Shown: positions 7,081-13,441 of the stretch, piece by piece
How the letters are laid out: each line of letters opens with the position of its first letter
How positions within the stretch are numbered: position 1 is the stretch's first letter
Source: an uncultured Bariatricus sp.
GTDB taxonomy: Bacteria; Bacillota; Clostridia; Lachnospirales; Lachnospiraceae
DNA: 20,643 nt
Reading direction: 5' to 3'
Assembly: GCA_934307065.1 (NCBI GenBank)
Contig: CAKRCD010000030.1
Location: forward strand, 1-20,643
Notes under the pieces: model-generated
The model's input: only the letters and a program-made list of their open reading frames with translations
Databases searched by the model: none
What the model was told of the DNA's origin: nothing
Position numbers and translations under genes: made by a program

Positions 7081-8220
7081 ATGGCTACAAATAATTTTGA
7101 AGCATTGAATCGTGAGGATAAGAAAAATCTGATTGCAGAAGCAGGAAGAGTCACTGACATTACAGATCCAAAGTGGGGACACCCGGACGGACGTGATTTT
7201 TGGTATATTGATCCGGCACTCAATATTGACACAGCTACACTGTATAATCCGGAAGTTTCAGACGAGGAAAAGATGGCACTTGGAACAAAGCGTCAGGCAG
7301 CTTATATGGAACAGTGGTGGAATACTGAACATTCTTGTACCTGTGAAAAATACATGGTTCCAGGATGCCCGGAAGAACCGGATACAGAATGTGAAGTATG
7401 GGTCATTAAACCAAAGAATATCAAACCTAGAAAGAATAGAGTGTTATTCTATATCGTAGGTGGCGCACTGGTTTCCCTGAATCCAAATGCTTATCCAATC
7501 GAAAAGCTTTGTGAAGAACATAAGTGTGTAGGTATCGTTCCTATTTACCGATTGTCATGGCAGGCGAAATACCCGGCAGCAATCAACGATTGTCATGCAG
7601 CTTACAAATGGATGGTTGACAATGCAGATATGCTTGGAATTCATCCAAACAAAGTAGTTCTCAGCGGTTCAAGCTCAGGTGGTCATCTGGCACTGGCAAC
7701 CGGTTTCCGTCTTAAGAGATATGGCTATGATCCAAGAGGTATCGTAACTGTTTCCGCTCAGACAGATGACAGAGAAAAAGACGGTCCATCCAACTACAGT
7801 GGTGTATGGGATTCCGTAGAACAGCATGACGGACTTCTTCAGTATATGGGAAGAAACTTTGCATCCAACAAAGTTGGCCCGGAAGCAATGCCAAATCATG
7901 CAACCGTAGAAGATTGTATCGGATACCCACCAGTATTTATGCATCAGAGTGAATTGGACCCAGATATTCTTAATAACGTAGAATTCTATACAAAACTTTT
8001 GAAGGCACATTCTTTTGCAGAATACCATGTATATGGTGGTGCTCATCATAACAATGGAGTATTCTCCGTTGTGAAAGGTGTTGGAGAACCGAACGACTAT
8101 TCAATGTTAGTAGGAAAGATCTTTGATACCAACCTGGAAGACTGCTTCCGTTATGACCTCCGTCGTCCATGGGTTGTAGAAGAATATAAAGCTGCATTTA
8201 AAGAAAAATTTGGCGAGTAA
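7081..8220 (+). CDS. Alpha/beta hydrolase (HSL/esterase-like), copy 2
   Basis: A 379-residue paralogue of the hydrolase at 978. The likely triad is Ser198 in GSSSGG (196-201), Asp293 in SELDPD, and His322 in YGGAHH. The oxyanion strand reads LFYIVGGALVS (122-132), so the usual HGGG is VGGA. The N-terminal region carries KWGHPDGRDFWYIDP and a Cys-rich patch (C86, C88, C96, C104). The C-terminus YDLRRPWVVEEY matches copy 1. No signal peptide is seen, so it is probably cytosolic. The start is supported by AAGGAGG 10 bases upstream. It lies divergent from the PucR gene and 39 bases before its small partner gene, the same order as in copy 1. Sequence divergence between copies, including oxyanion-loop residues, suggests different substrates rather than a recent duplication. 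The reaction is inferred to be ester or amide hydrolysis. Confidence 0.83.
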   Translation: MATNNFEALNREDKKNLIAEAGRVTDITDPKWGHPDGRDFWYIDPALNIDTATLYNPEVSDEEKMALGTKRQAAYMEQWWNTEHSCTCEKYMVPGCPEEPDTECEVWVIKPKNIKPRKNRVLFYIVGGALVSLNPNAYPIEKLCEEHKCVGIVPIYRLSWQAKYPAAINDCHAAYKWMVDNADMLGIHPNKVVLSGSSSGGHLALATGFRLKRYGYDPRGIVTVSAQTDDREKDGPSNYSGVWDSVEQHDGLLQYMGRNFASNKVGPEAMPNHATVEDCIGYPPVFMHQSELDPDILNNVEFYTKLLKAHSFAEYHVYGGAHHNNGVFSVVKGVGEPNDYSMLVGKIFDTNLEDCFRYDLRRPWVVEEYKAAFKEKFGE

Positions 8221-8259
8221 ATCATAAAATAATCAGGAGAATAGAAGGAGGCAATTATT

Positions 8260-8667
8260 ATGGTAGAATTTTATCCTTATGAGGATCTTGGATATGTAGT
8301 AGACCCGGAAAGTGACATGAAAGAGATTACAGTCATTCTGATTGGAAAACAGATGGCAAAATGCAATCCACGTCCGGCAGTTATTTACATTACCGGTGGG
8401 AAAATAGATGAAGAATATGCCAAATTAGGCGAATTGAAAGCATATTGTGAAGAAAATAAAGTGGTTTATATCTGTCCAAAGGCAGAAGATATTGATGAAC
8501 TTGCAAAAACTTACAAATATGCAACAGAAAAATGTAAAGATTTGAATATCAAACCAAATGAAATTTCTGTCAAAGCCGATGCAGAACATCTGGACGTTGC
8601 ACAGGAACTGGTTGAGTATATGGAAGACGAATTTGATGCTGAAGTAGAACCGGCAGAAGTATTTTAA
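8260..8667 (+). CDS. Small acidic pseudo-alpha/beta-hydrolase, copy 2
   Basis: A 135-residue paralogue of the product at 482, with the same architecture. It has an N-terminal YPYEDLGYVVDPESD, a strand plus PAVIYITGGK (39-48), then ICP (71-73), a helix, and NIKPNEISVKADAEHLDVAQ (96-115). The last part aligns with GIHPNKVVLSGSSSGGHLALA of the upstream hydrolase. The catalytic Ser position is Ala106, and the glycines around it are replaced. The chain stops after one more helix with an acidic tail (EDEFDAEVEPAEVF), so there is no acid or His for a triad and it cannot be a hydrolase by itself. The start has an AAGGAGG site 9-10 bases upstream. It is 39 bases after the hydrolase and 50 bases before the TetR gene. 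Conservation of DA(D/E)H(L/M)D in both copies suggests a retained role, perhaps heterodimerisation with the hydrolase. Confidence 0.72.
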   Translation: MVEFYPYEDLGYVVDPESDMKEITVILIGKQMAKCNPRPAVIYITGGKIDEEYAKLGELKAYCEENKVVYICPKAEDIDELAKTYKYATEKCKDLNIKPNEISVKADAEHLDVAQELVEYMEDEFDAEVEPAEVF

Positions 8668-8717
8668 AGCTGTTTCTACATCGGGAAACTTCTTAGTTTA
8701 GAAATGGATGATGGGAT

Positions 8718-9317
8718 ATGGCAAATAATAGGATTACAAAAGAGACATTCGCAAAAGCATTAAAAGAATTATTGCAGGAACGACCGCTCACGAAAATTTC
8801 CGTCAAAGATATTACGGAACAGTGTGAGCTCAGCCGGAATGCATTTTACTATCACTTCAAGGATAAATATGAGCTGATTAACTGGATTTTCTATGATGAT
8901 ATGATTCGGAATGTCAATTCATTTGATGACCCTTCGAAGCTGACGGATAGCTTTGTAAATGTATGCAAATGCCTTTATAAAGAGCGGGAATTCTATTTTG
9001 CCTGTTTCCAATATGTAGGACAGAATTCTCTGTTTGAAACCTTACACGGAATGTATTATGAGTTATGGAAAATGAATCTGGAAACCCGTTATATGCAGTC
9101 AAATGTGCAGCTTTCAGAAGAGGAATTGGATCTGATGGCAAAATTAAATGCATATGCGTTGGTTGGAATCATTACCGATTGGGTAAAAAAGGGGATGCAT
9201 AATAACTATATGAGTTATTTTGAACGGGTTCGTTCATTGCTCGACACGGAGTACCTGTCCATTTCGAAAAAAGAAGAAAAAGAAGCAGAAAACGTATGCG
9301 AGAGCATCGCATCGTAA
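8718..9317 (+). CDS. TetR/AcrR-family transcriptional regulator
   Basis: A 199-residue regulator with a TetR-type N-terminal helix-turn-helix: VKDITEQCELSRNAFYYHFKDKYEL (29-53), where FYYHF.DK is the family signature. The C-terminal ligand and dimer domain is of the DhaS-like kind (YALVGIITDWVKKGM near 155-170). The length is normal. The ribosome site before ATG 8718 is weak (GGATGATGG). It is 50 bases downstream of the small protein gene and likely cotranscribed with the hydrolase pair, so it may control that unit. The last codons (from about residue 193) lie inside the structured repeat starting at 9297, so the natural C-terminus may have been replaced by that element. Confidence 0.85.
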   Translation: MANNRITKETFAKALKELLQERPLTKISVKDITEQCELSRNAFYYHFKDKYELINWIFYDDMIRNVNSFDDPSKLTDSFVNVCKCLYKEREFYFACFQYVGQNSLFETLHGMYYELWKMNLETRYMQSNVQLSEEELDLMAKLNAYALVGIITDWVKKGMHNNYMSYFERVRSLLDTEYLSISKKEEKEAENVCESIAS

Positions 9318-9496
9318 TACGTAGGAATATTTTATACCAGATTGCTACGTGCTTTGCACTCTCGCAATCCTCAAAAACATTCGTAATCCGCTCATTTTTC
9401 TTTGAAAAATGGCTACTTACTCATGTTTTTGGCGGGTCAAGAGGTCAAAAATCCTCTTGCAAGCAAGCTTGCATCGGCTTTCTGACCTCTTGACCC
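9297..9496. repeat. Multi-hairpin intergenic element overlapping the TetR gene end
   Basis: Nested inverted repeats fill this 200-bp segment. TGCGAGAG (9297-9304) pairs with CTCTCGCA (9359-9366), and ACGTAG (9319-9324) with CTACGT (9345-9350). CATTTTTC (9393-9400) pairs with GAAAAATG (9404-9411), and GGGTCAAGAGGTCA (9434-9447) with its complement at 9483-9496. TGCAAGC (9458-9464) pairs with GCTTGCA (9467-9473). An alternative pairing AAGAGG (9439-9444) with CCTCTT (9453-9458) competes with the long stem. No ORF of note and no U-tract. It looks like a dispersed palindromic repeat or structured RNA; the family is not named here. Confidence 0.5.
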
Positions 9497-9556
9497 TGGT
9501 ATCATAATATAGAACAATGACAGAGAACGAAAAGTGCTGGAAACGAAAAAAAGTAG

Positions 9557-9584
9557 TTGACAGCACTTTTTTTTGTGATATACT
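9557..9584 (+). promoter_or_regulatory. Sigma-A-type promoter of the fatty acid synthesis operon
   Basis: A consensus -35 TTGACA (9557-9562) and a -10 TATACT (9579-9584) are separated by 16 bases with a T-run in the spacer, 55 bases upstream of the fabH start. This is the only strong promoter seen for the 12-gene operon. Confidence 0.8.
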
Positions 9585-9596
9585 TTGAAAGTCAAA
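9584..9596 (+). promoter_or_regulatory. FabT-like operator at the fabH promoter
   Basis: TTTGA-AAG-TCAAA has both half-sites of the TTTGA-N3-TCAAA form known for the MarR-type regulator FabT. It overlaps the last base of the -10 box and covers the expected start of transcription, so a bound repressor would block RNA polymerase. A MarR/FabT-like gene is the last gene of this same operon (19740-20192). Confidence 0.65.
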
Positions 9597-9638
9597 ACAT
9601 TTTAGAATAAAAATATTTTAAGACAAAAGGAAAACGAA

Positions 9639-10574
9639 ATGATAGGAAAGATAATAGGAACCGGTTCTTATGTTCCGGACACTGTCTGGGACAACCATAA
9701 GATTGCAGAATTGGTGGAAACCAGTGATGAATGGATTCGTGAACGGACGGGGATTGTGCGCCGGCATATCGCAAAGCAGGAGGATACTGTTTCGATGTCG
9801 GTCAAGGCGGCAGAGCAGGCACTGGAACAGGCAATCAACCAGGGGGAACTGCAAAGTGCGGCAGATATTGATGCGATTTTTGTATGTTCCATATCACCAG
9901 ATCTGCTGCTTCCGGCCGTAGCCTGTGAAGTACAGCGGGCAATTGGTGCAACACATGCATTTGCTTATGATATGAATGCAGCCTGCACTGGATTTGTGTT
10001 TGCTTATAATACAGCAGTCTCCTATATGAACATGGGACTCATCAGGTATGCACTGATCGTGGGGTGTGAGCAACTATCTCAGATTGTCGATTGGTCTGAC
10101 CGTGGAAGCTGTATTCTGTTCGGAGATGGGGCCGGAGCAGCAGTGATTTCTGCTGTGGAAGGAGAGTGCCAGATGGTAATGCATTCAGATGGCAATGGTG
10201 GAGAAGCATTATGGTGTACCAGAGATGGAAAGCTGCATATGGATGGAAGAAGTGTGTTTCAGTTTGCGGTTCGGGCAGTTCCAGAGTGTGTGGAGGAATT
10301 GCTTGAGAAGATGAAGTTGAAAAAAGAGGAGATTGATTTCTTTTTATTTCATCAGGCAAATGCAAGGATTCTGGATTCTGTGGCAAAGCGGCTTGGGATT
10401 GCACATGAAAAAATGCCGGTCAATATTGCAGAATATGGGAATACCTCTTCGGCAAGCATTCCCATTTTACTGGATGAATGGAATCGAAAGGGATACTTGC
10501 ATGAAGGACAGAGATTGATCCTGGCTGGATTTGGAGCGGGACTTTCCTGGGGTGCAGCTTATGCTGAAATATAG
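9639..10574 (+). CDS. fabH: 3-oxoacyl-ACP synthase III (FabH)
   Basis: A 311-residue ketoacyl-ACP synthase III, which condenses acetyl-CoA (or a branched acyl-CoA) with malonyl-ACP to start fatty acid chains. The catalytic triad is complete: Cys116 in NAACTGF, His238 in FLFHQAN and Asn268 in EYGNTSSAS. The N-terminal GTGSYVP and SDEWI.ERTGI, and the GDGAGA motif (162-167), are typical, as is the length. The start has AAAGGA about 8 bases upstream and lies 42 bases after the operator. It is the first gene of the operon, so control at its promoter should set expression of the whole pathway. Its stop codon lies in a 15-bp tandem repeat that runs toward acpP. Primer specificity (straight or branched) cannot be read reliably. 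Confidence 0.97.
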   Translation: MIGKIIGTGSYVPDTVWDNHKIAELVETSDEWIRERTGIVRRHIAKQEDTVSMSVKAAEQALEQAINQGELQSAADIDAIFVCSISPDLLLPAVACEVQRAIGATHAFAYDMNAACTGFVFAYNTAVSYMNMGLIRYALIVGCEQLSQIVDWSDRGSCILFGDGAGAAVISAVEGECQMVMHSDGNGGEALWCTRDGKLHMDGRSVFQFAVRAVPECVEELLEKMKLKKEEIDFFLFHQANARILDSVAKRLGIAHEKMPVNIAEYGNTSSASIPILLDEWNRKGYLHEGQRLILAGFGAGLSWGAAYAEI

Positions 10575-10597
10575 TGAGGAAAAATATAGTGAAGAAA
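10567..10597 (+). repeat. 15-bp tandem duplication over the fabH stop
   Basis: AAATATAGTGAGGAA (from 10567) is followed at a 15-base period by AAATATAGTGAAGAA (from 10582), differing at one base. The first unit contains the fabH stop codon and the second repeats TAG TGA in frame just before the acpP ribosome site. It looks like a small slippage duplication. Confidence 0.7.
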
Positions 10598-10611
10598 AGG
10601 AGAACAAGAAC

Positions 10612-10836
10612 ATGTTAGAAAAAATTCAGGAATTAGTAGCGAATGGTTTAGGAGTTGAGGCAGAAAAGGTATTGCCGGAATCCAGATTTAAAGAAGATTT
10701 AGGAGCAGATTCTTTGGATCTGTTTGAACTTGTAATGGCATTTGAAGATGAGTTTGGTGTATCAATCGAAACAGATGAACTGGAGAAGATGCAGACAGTA
10801 CAGGATATTATGAATTATATCGAAGCAAACAAGTAG
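10612..10836 (+). CDS. acpP: Acyl carrier protein
   Basis: A 74-residue acidic carrier protein that holds growing acyl chains on 4'-phosphopantetheine. The prosthetic group attaches at Ser34 in GADSLDLFELVMAFEDEFG, which is the canonical motif. The ATG at 10612 is chosen over the upstream in-frame ATGs at 10531 and 10561 because it has AAGGAG about 9 bases upstream and gives the normal family length (MLEKIQELV). Helices I to IV and the late TVQDIMNYIEAN segment are present. It sits 37 bases after fabH and 18 bases before fabK. It serves every enzyme in this operon. Confidence 0.97.
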   Translation: MLEKIQELVANGLGVEAEKVLPESRFKEDLGADSLDLFELVMAFEDEFGVSIETDELEKMQTVQDIMNYIEANK

Positions 10837-10854
10837 TACAAGGAGAGAGAAGCT

Positions 10855-11793
10855 GTGAAAAGTAAGGTGACAGAGCTGTTAGAAATCGAATATCCGGTTT
10901 TTCAGGGAGGAATGTCGCAGGTGGCGGAAAATCACCTGGCGTCAGCTGTGTCAAATGCAGGTGGACTTGGAATCATTGCGGCTGGAAATGCGCCTATCGA
11001 ATGGGTAAGGGAACAGATCCGTGAAATGAAGCATAAGACAGAAAAACCGTTTGGTGTGAATATCATGCTTATGAGTCCAAATGCGGAGGATGTGGCGAAG
11101 CTGGTCGTAGAAGAAGGCGTGAAGGTCGTGACAACCGGAGCCGGGAATCCGGAAAAATTTATGAAATTATGGAAAGAAGCTGGCGTCAAAGTGATTCCGG
11201 TAGTAGCTTCCGTTGCACTTGCCAGACGAATGGAACGTGTCGGGGCGGATGCCGTGATCGCAGAGGGAACAGAAGCAGGTGGCCATATAGGTGAGCTCAC
11301 AACCATGGTGTTGGTGCCACAGGTTGTGGATGCTGTTCAGATTCCGGTCATTGCGGCAGGAGGAATTGCAGATGGAAGAGGCGTGGCGGCAGCATTTATG
11401 CTGGGTGCTTCAGCGGTTCAGATTGGAACGCATTTTGTGGTAGCTAAGGAATCTATCGTGCATCCGAATTATAAAAACGCAATTCTAAAGGCGAGCGATA
11501 TCGATACGAAGGTAACCGGACGCAGTTCCGGACATCCAGTGCGGTGTATTCGAAATCAGATGACAAGGGAATATCTGAAAAGAGAAGCCGAAGGCGCAAG
11601 TGTGGAGGAACTGGAATTGTTGTCTTTGGGTGGTCTGCGCAGAGCTGTCGTGGACGGCGATGTAGTAAATGGAAGTCTGATGGCAGGACAAAGTGCCGGA
11701 CTTGTGAAACACGAATATACTTGTAAGGAATACATTACCCAAATCATGGATGAGGCAGAACAATGCATGGGAGGAAATATATGGGGAAAATAG
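10855..11793 (+). CDS. fabK: Enoyl-ACP reductase II (FMN-dependent FabK)
   Basis: A 312-residue TIM-barrel flavoprotein that reduces trans-2-enoyl-ACP in the last step of each elongation cycle. Motifs are QGGMSQVA near the N-terminus, EGTEAGGHIG (137-146) with His144 at the position of the essential His of pneumococcal FabK, AAGGIADGRG, and GTHFVVAKES for the FMN phosphate site. The start is GTG at 10855 with AAGGAGAG upstream. The length is typical. No fabI or fabL is present in the window, so this is the likely main enoyl reductase; this class is insensitive to triclosan. The C-terminal EQCMGGNIWGK is coded over the fabD ribosome site and start. Confidence 0.96.
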   Translation: MKSKVTELLEIEYPVFQGGMSQVAENHLASAVSNAGGLGIIAAGNAPIEWVREQIREMKHKTEKPFGVNIMLMSPNAEDVAKLVVEEGVKVVTTGAGNPEKFMKLWKEAGVKVIPVVASVALARRMERVGADAVIAEGTEAGGHIGELTTMVLVPQVVDAVQIPVIAAGGIADGRGVAAAFMLGASAVQIGTHFVVAKESIVHPNYKNAILKASDIDTKVTGRSSGHPVRCIRNQMTREYLKREAEGASVEELELLSLGGLRRAVVDGDVVNGSLMAGQSAGLVKHEYTCKEYITQIMDEAEQCMGGNIWGK

Positions 11794-12704
11794 CATTTCT
11801 CTATCCCGGACAAGGTGCCCAGAAGGTACATATGGGACAGGATTTTTATGAACAGAGCAGTGTGGCCAAAGAACTGTTTGAGATGGCAGATCAGGTGCTG
11901 GATTTCGATGTAAAGCAAGTATGCTTCGAGGAAAATTCCCTGTTGGATCAGACCGCATATACGCAGGCAGCTATGGTGACAACATGTCTTGCGATGACTG
12001 CGGAATTCTTGAAGCATGGAATAAAACCAGATGTTACTGCGGGTCTGAGTCTTGGCGAATATGCAGCAATAGCTGTAGCAGGTGGAATGTCCTATGCAGA
12101 TGCGATCCATCTGGTGCGCATCCGAGGCATTTTGATGGAAGAGGCTGTGCCGGATGGGAAAGGTGCCATGGCAGCGGTTCTTGGGATGGATGCCCGGAAG
12201 ATAGAAGACCTTATAAAGGAAAGAGCAGATGTGTCCGTTGCAAATTATAATTGCCCGGGCCAAATCGTGATTACCGGTATGAAAGACGCTGTGGAAGAGG
12301 CAATGGAAGATCTGGTCGCAGCGGGGGCAAAAAGATGCATCAGATTGAAGGTTAGTGGACCTTTTCATTCAGAATTTATGAAAGAAGCAGCAGAAAAACT
12401 GAGAGCTCACTTGCAACAGATTCCATTTCAGGAATTGGAACTTCCCTATGTAACAAATGTAACTGCGGAATATATACATGAGGCGGAAAAAATAGAAGAC
12501 CTTCTGGTTTGTCAGATGGTTTCCCCGGTGCGATGGATGCAGAGTATTGAGAAAATGATAGCGGAAGGTGTGGATACATTTGTGGAGATTGGGCCTGGAA
12601 AGACCTTGTCAGGATTTGTTAAAAAAATTAACAGCGAAGTCCACGTGTATCATGTAGAAACGATAGAACAAATAGGAGAAGTGATATGTCAGATAGAAAA
12701 GTAG
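11781..12704 (+). CDS. fabD: Malonyl-CoA:ACP transacylase (FabD)
   Basis: A 307-residue acyltransferase that moves malonyl from CoA to acyl carrier protein. It starts MGKIAFLYPGQGAQ, with GQGAQ at 10-14, nucleophile Ser90 in GLSLGEY, and His196 in GPFHSEF. The usual GHSLG is GLSLG here, a variant also found in clostridial FabD. The start at 11781 is preferred over 11763 because GGGAGG lies about 7 bases upstream and the protein then begins at the conserved sequence. It overlaps the fabK end by 13 bases and the fabG start by 19 bases, which suggests translational coupling in the order fabK-fabD-fabG. Confidence 0.96.
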   Translation: MGKIAFLYPGQGAQKVHMGQDFYEQSSVAKELFEMADQVLDFDVKQVCFEENSLLDQTAYTQAAMVTTCLAMTAEFLKHGIKPDVTAGLSLGEYAAIAVAGGMSYADAIHLVRIRGILMEEAVPDGKGAMAAVLGMDARKIEDLIKERADVSVANYNCPGQIVITGMKDAVEEAMEDLVAAGAKRCIRLKVSGPFHSEFMKEAAEKLRAHLQQIPFQELELPYVTNVTAEYIHEAEKIEDLLVCQMVSPVRWMQSIEKMIAEGVDTFVEIGPGKTLSGFVKKINSEVHVYHVETIEQIGEVICQIEK

Positions 12705-13426
12705 CACTGGTTACAGGGGCATCACGCGGGATTGGACGAGCTATTGCGCGACAACTGGCAGAAGCCGGAATGTACGTTGTGGTTCACTATAATGGAAGTG
12801 AGAAAGCTGCAATGGAAACCCTGGATCTGGTAAAGGCAGCCGGAAGTGAAGGGGAATGTATGCAGTGTGATGTGGCAAAGCATGGAGAAATGTCGGCAGC
12901 AGTTACAGCCTTGATAAATCGGCTGGGGCGGATAGATGTTCTGGTAAATAATGCCGGTATTACGAGGGATGGACTGATCATGCGAATGCCGGAAGAAGAT
13001 TTTGACCAGGTAATTGCGACGAATTTAAAAGCGGCATTTACTACGATTCAGGCTGTCAGCAGGCAGATGATGCGACAAAGAAGTGGACGAATTATTAATA
13101 TTTCCTCAGTGTCTGGTATTTTGGGAAATGCAGGGCAGGCCAATTATGCGGCATCTAAGGCTGGGCTGATTGGATTGACCAAATCGATGGCGAGGGAGCT
13201 TGCTTCCAGGGGGGTGACGGTTAATGCGGTGGCACCTGGATTTATCGAGACAGACATGACAGAAGTGCTTTCGGATGAGATTCGGGCTCATGCAGTCCGA
13301 CAGATTCCGGTTGGCCGGTTTGGCAAGGCGGAAGAGGTAGCAGAAACGGTTGCGTTCCTGGCATCAGAGAAAGCAGGATATTTAACAGGGCAGGTCATTT
13401 GCGTGGATGGCGGAATGGCCATGTAG
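12686..13426 (+). CDS. fabG: 3-oxoacyl-ACP reductase (FabG)
   Basis: A 246-residue short-chain dehydrogenase that reduces 3-oxoacyl-ACP with NADPH. It shows TGASRGIG (10-17) for the cofactor, NNAG (88-91), and the active-site set Asn113, Ser141, Tyr154, Lys158 (ANYAASK). PGFIETDM and the C-terminal DGGMAM are typical of FabG rather than other family members, as is the context. The start has AGGAG about 6-7 bases upstream within the end of fabD, a 19-base overlap. A 15-base gap separates it from fabF. The protein should be a cytosolic tetramer. Confidence 0.97.
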   Translation: MSDRKVALVTGASRGIGRAIARQLAEAGMYVVVHYNGSEKAAMETLDLVKAAGSEGECMQCDVAKHGEMSAAVTALINRLGRIDVLVNNAGITRDGLIMRMPEEDFDQVIATNLKAAFTTIQAVSRQMMRQRSGRIINISSVSGILGNAGQANYAASKAGLIGLTKSMARELASRGVTVNAVAPGFIETDMTEVLSDEIRAHAVRQIPVGRFGKAEEVAETVAFLASEKAGYLTGQVICVDGGMAM

Positions 13427-13441
13427 AAAGGTTGTTGCAGA

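Noticed and set aside
10531..10611. Upstream extension of the acyl carrier protein to 101 residues
   Set aside because: It overlaps the fabH end out of frame and crosses the acpP ribosome site; the conserved protein begins at 10612.
12042..12059. FabD GLSLGEY instead of GHSLGEY as a defective active site
   Set aside because: The nucleophile Ser90 and His196 are intact and this variant is known among clostridial FabD proteins.
11556..12368. A 270-codon minus-strand open frame opposite fabK/fabD
   Set aside because: Cys/His-rich shadow translation across two genuine genes, no family features.
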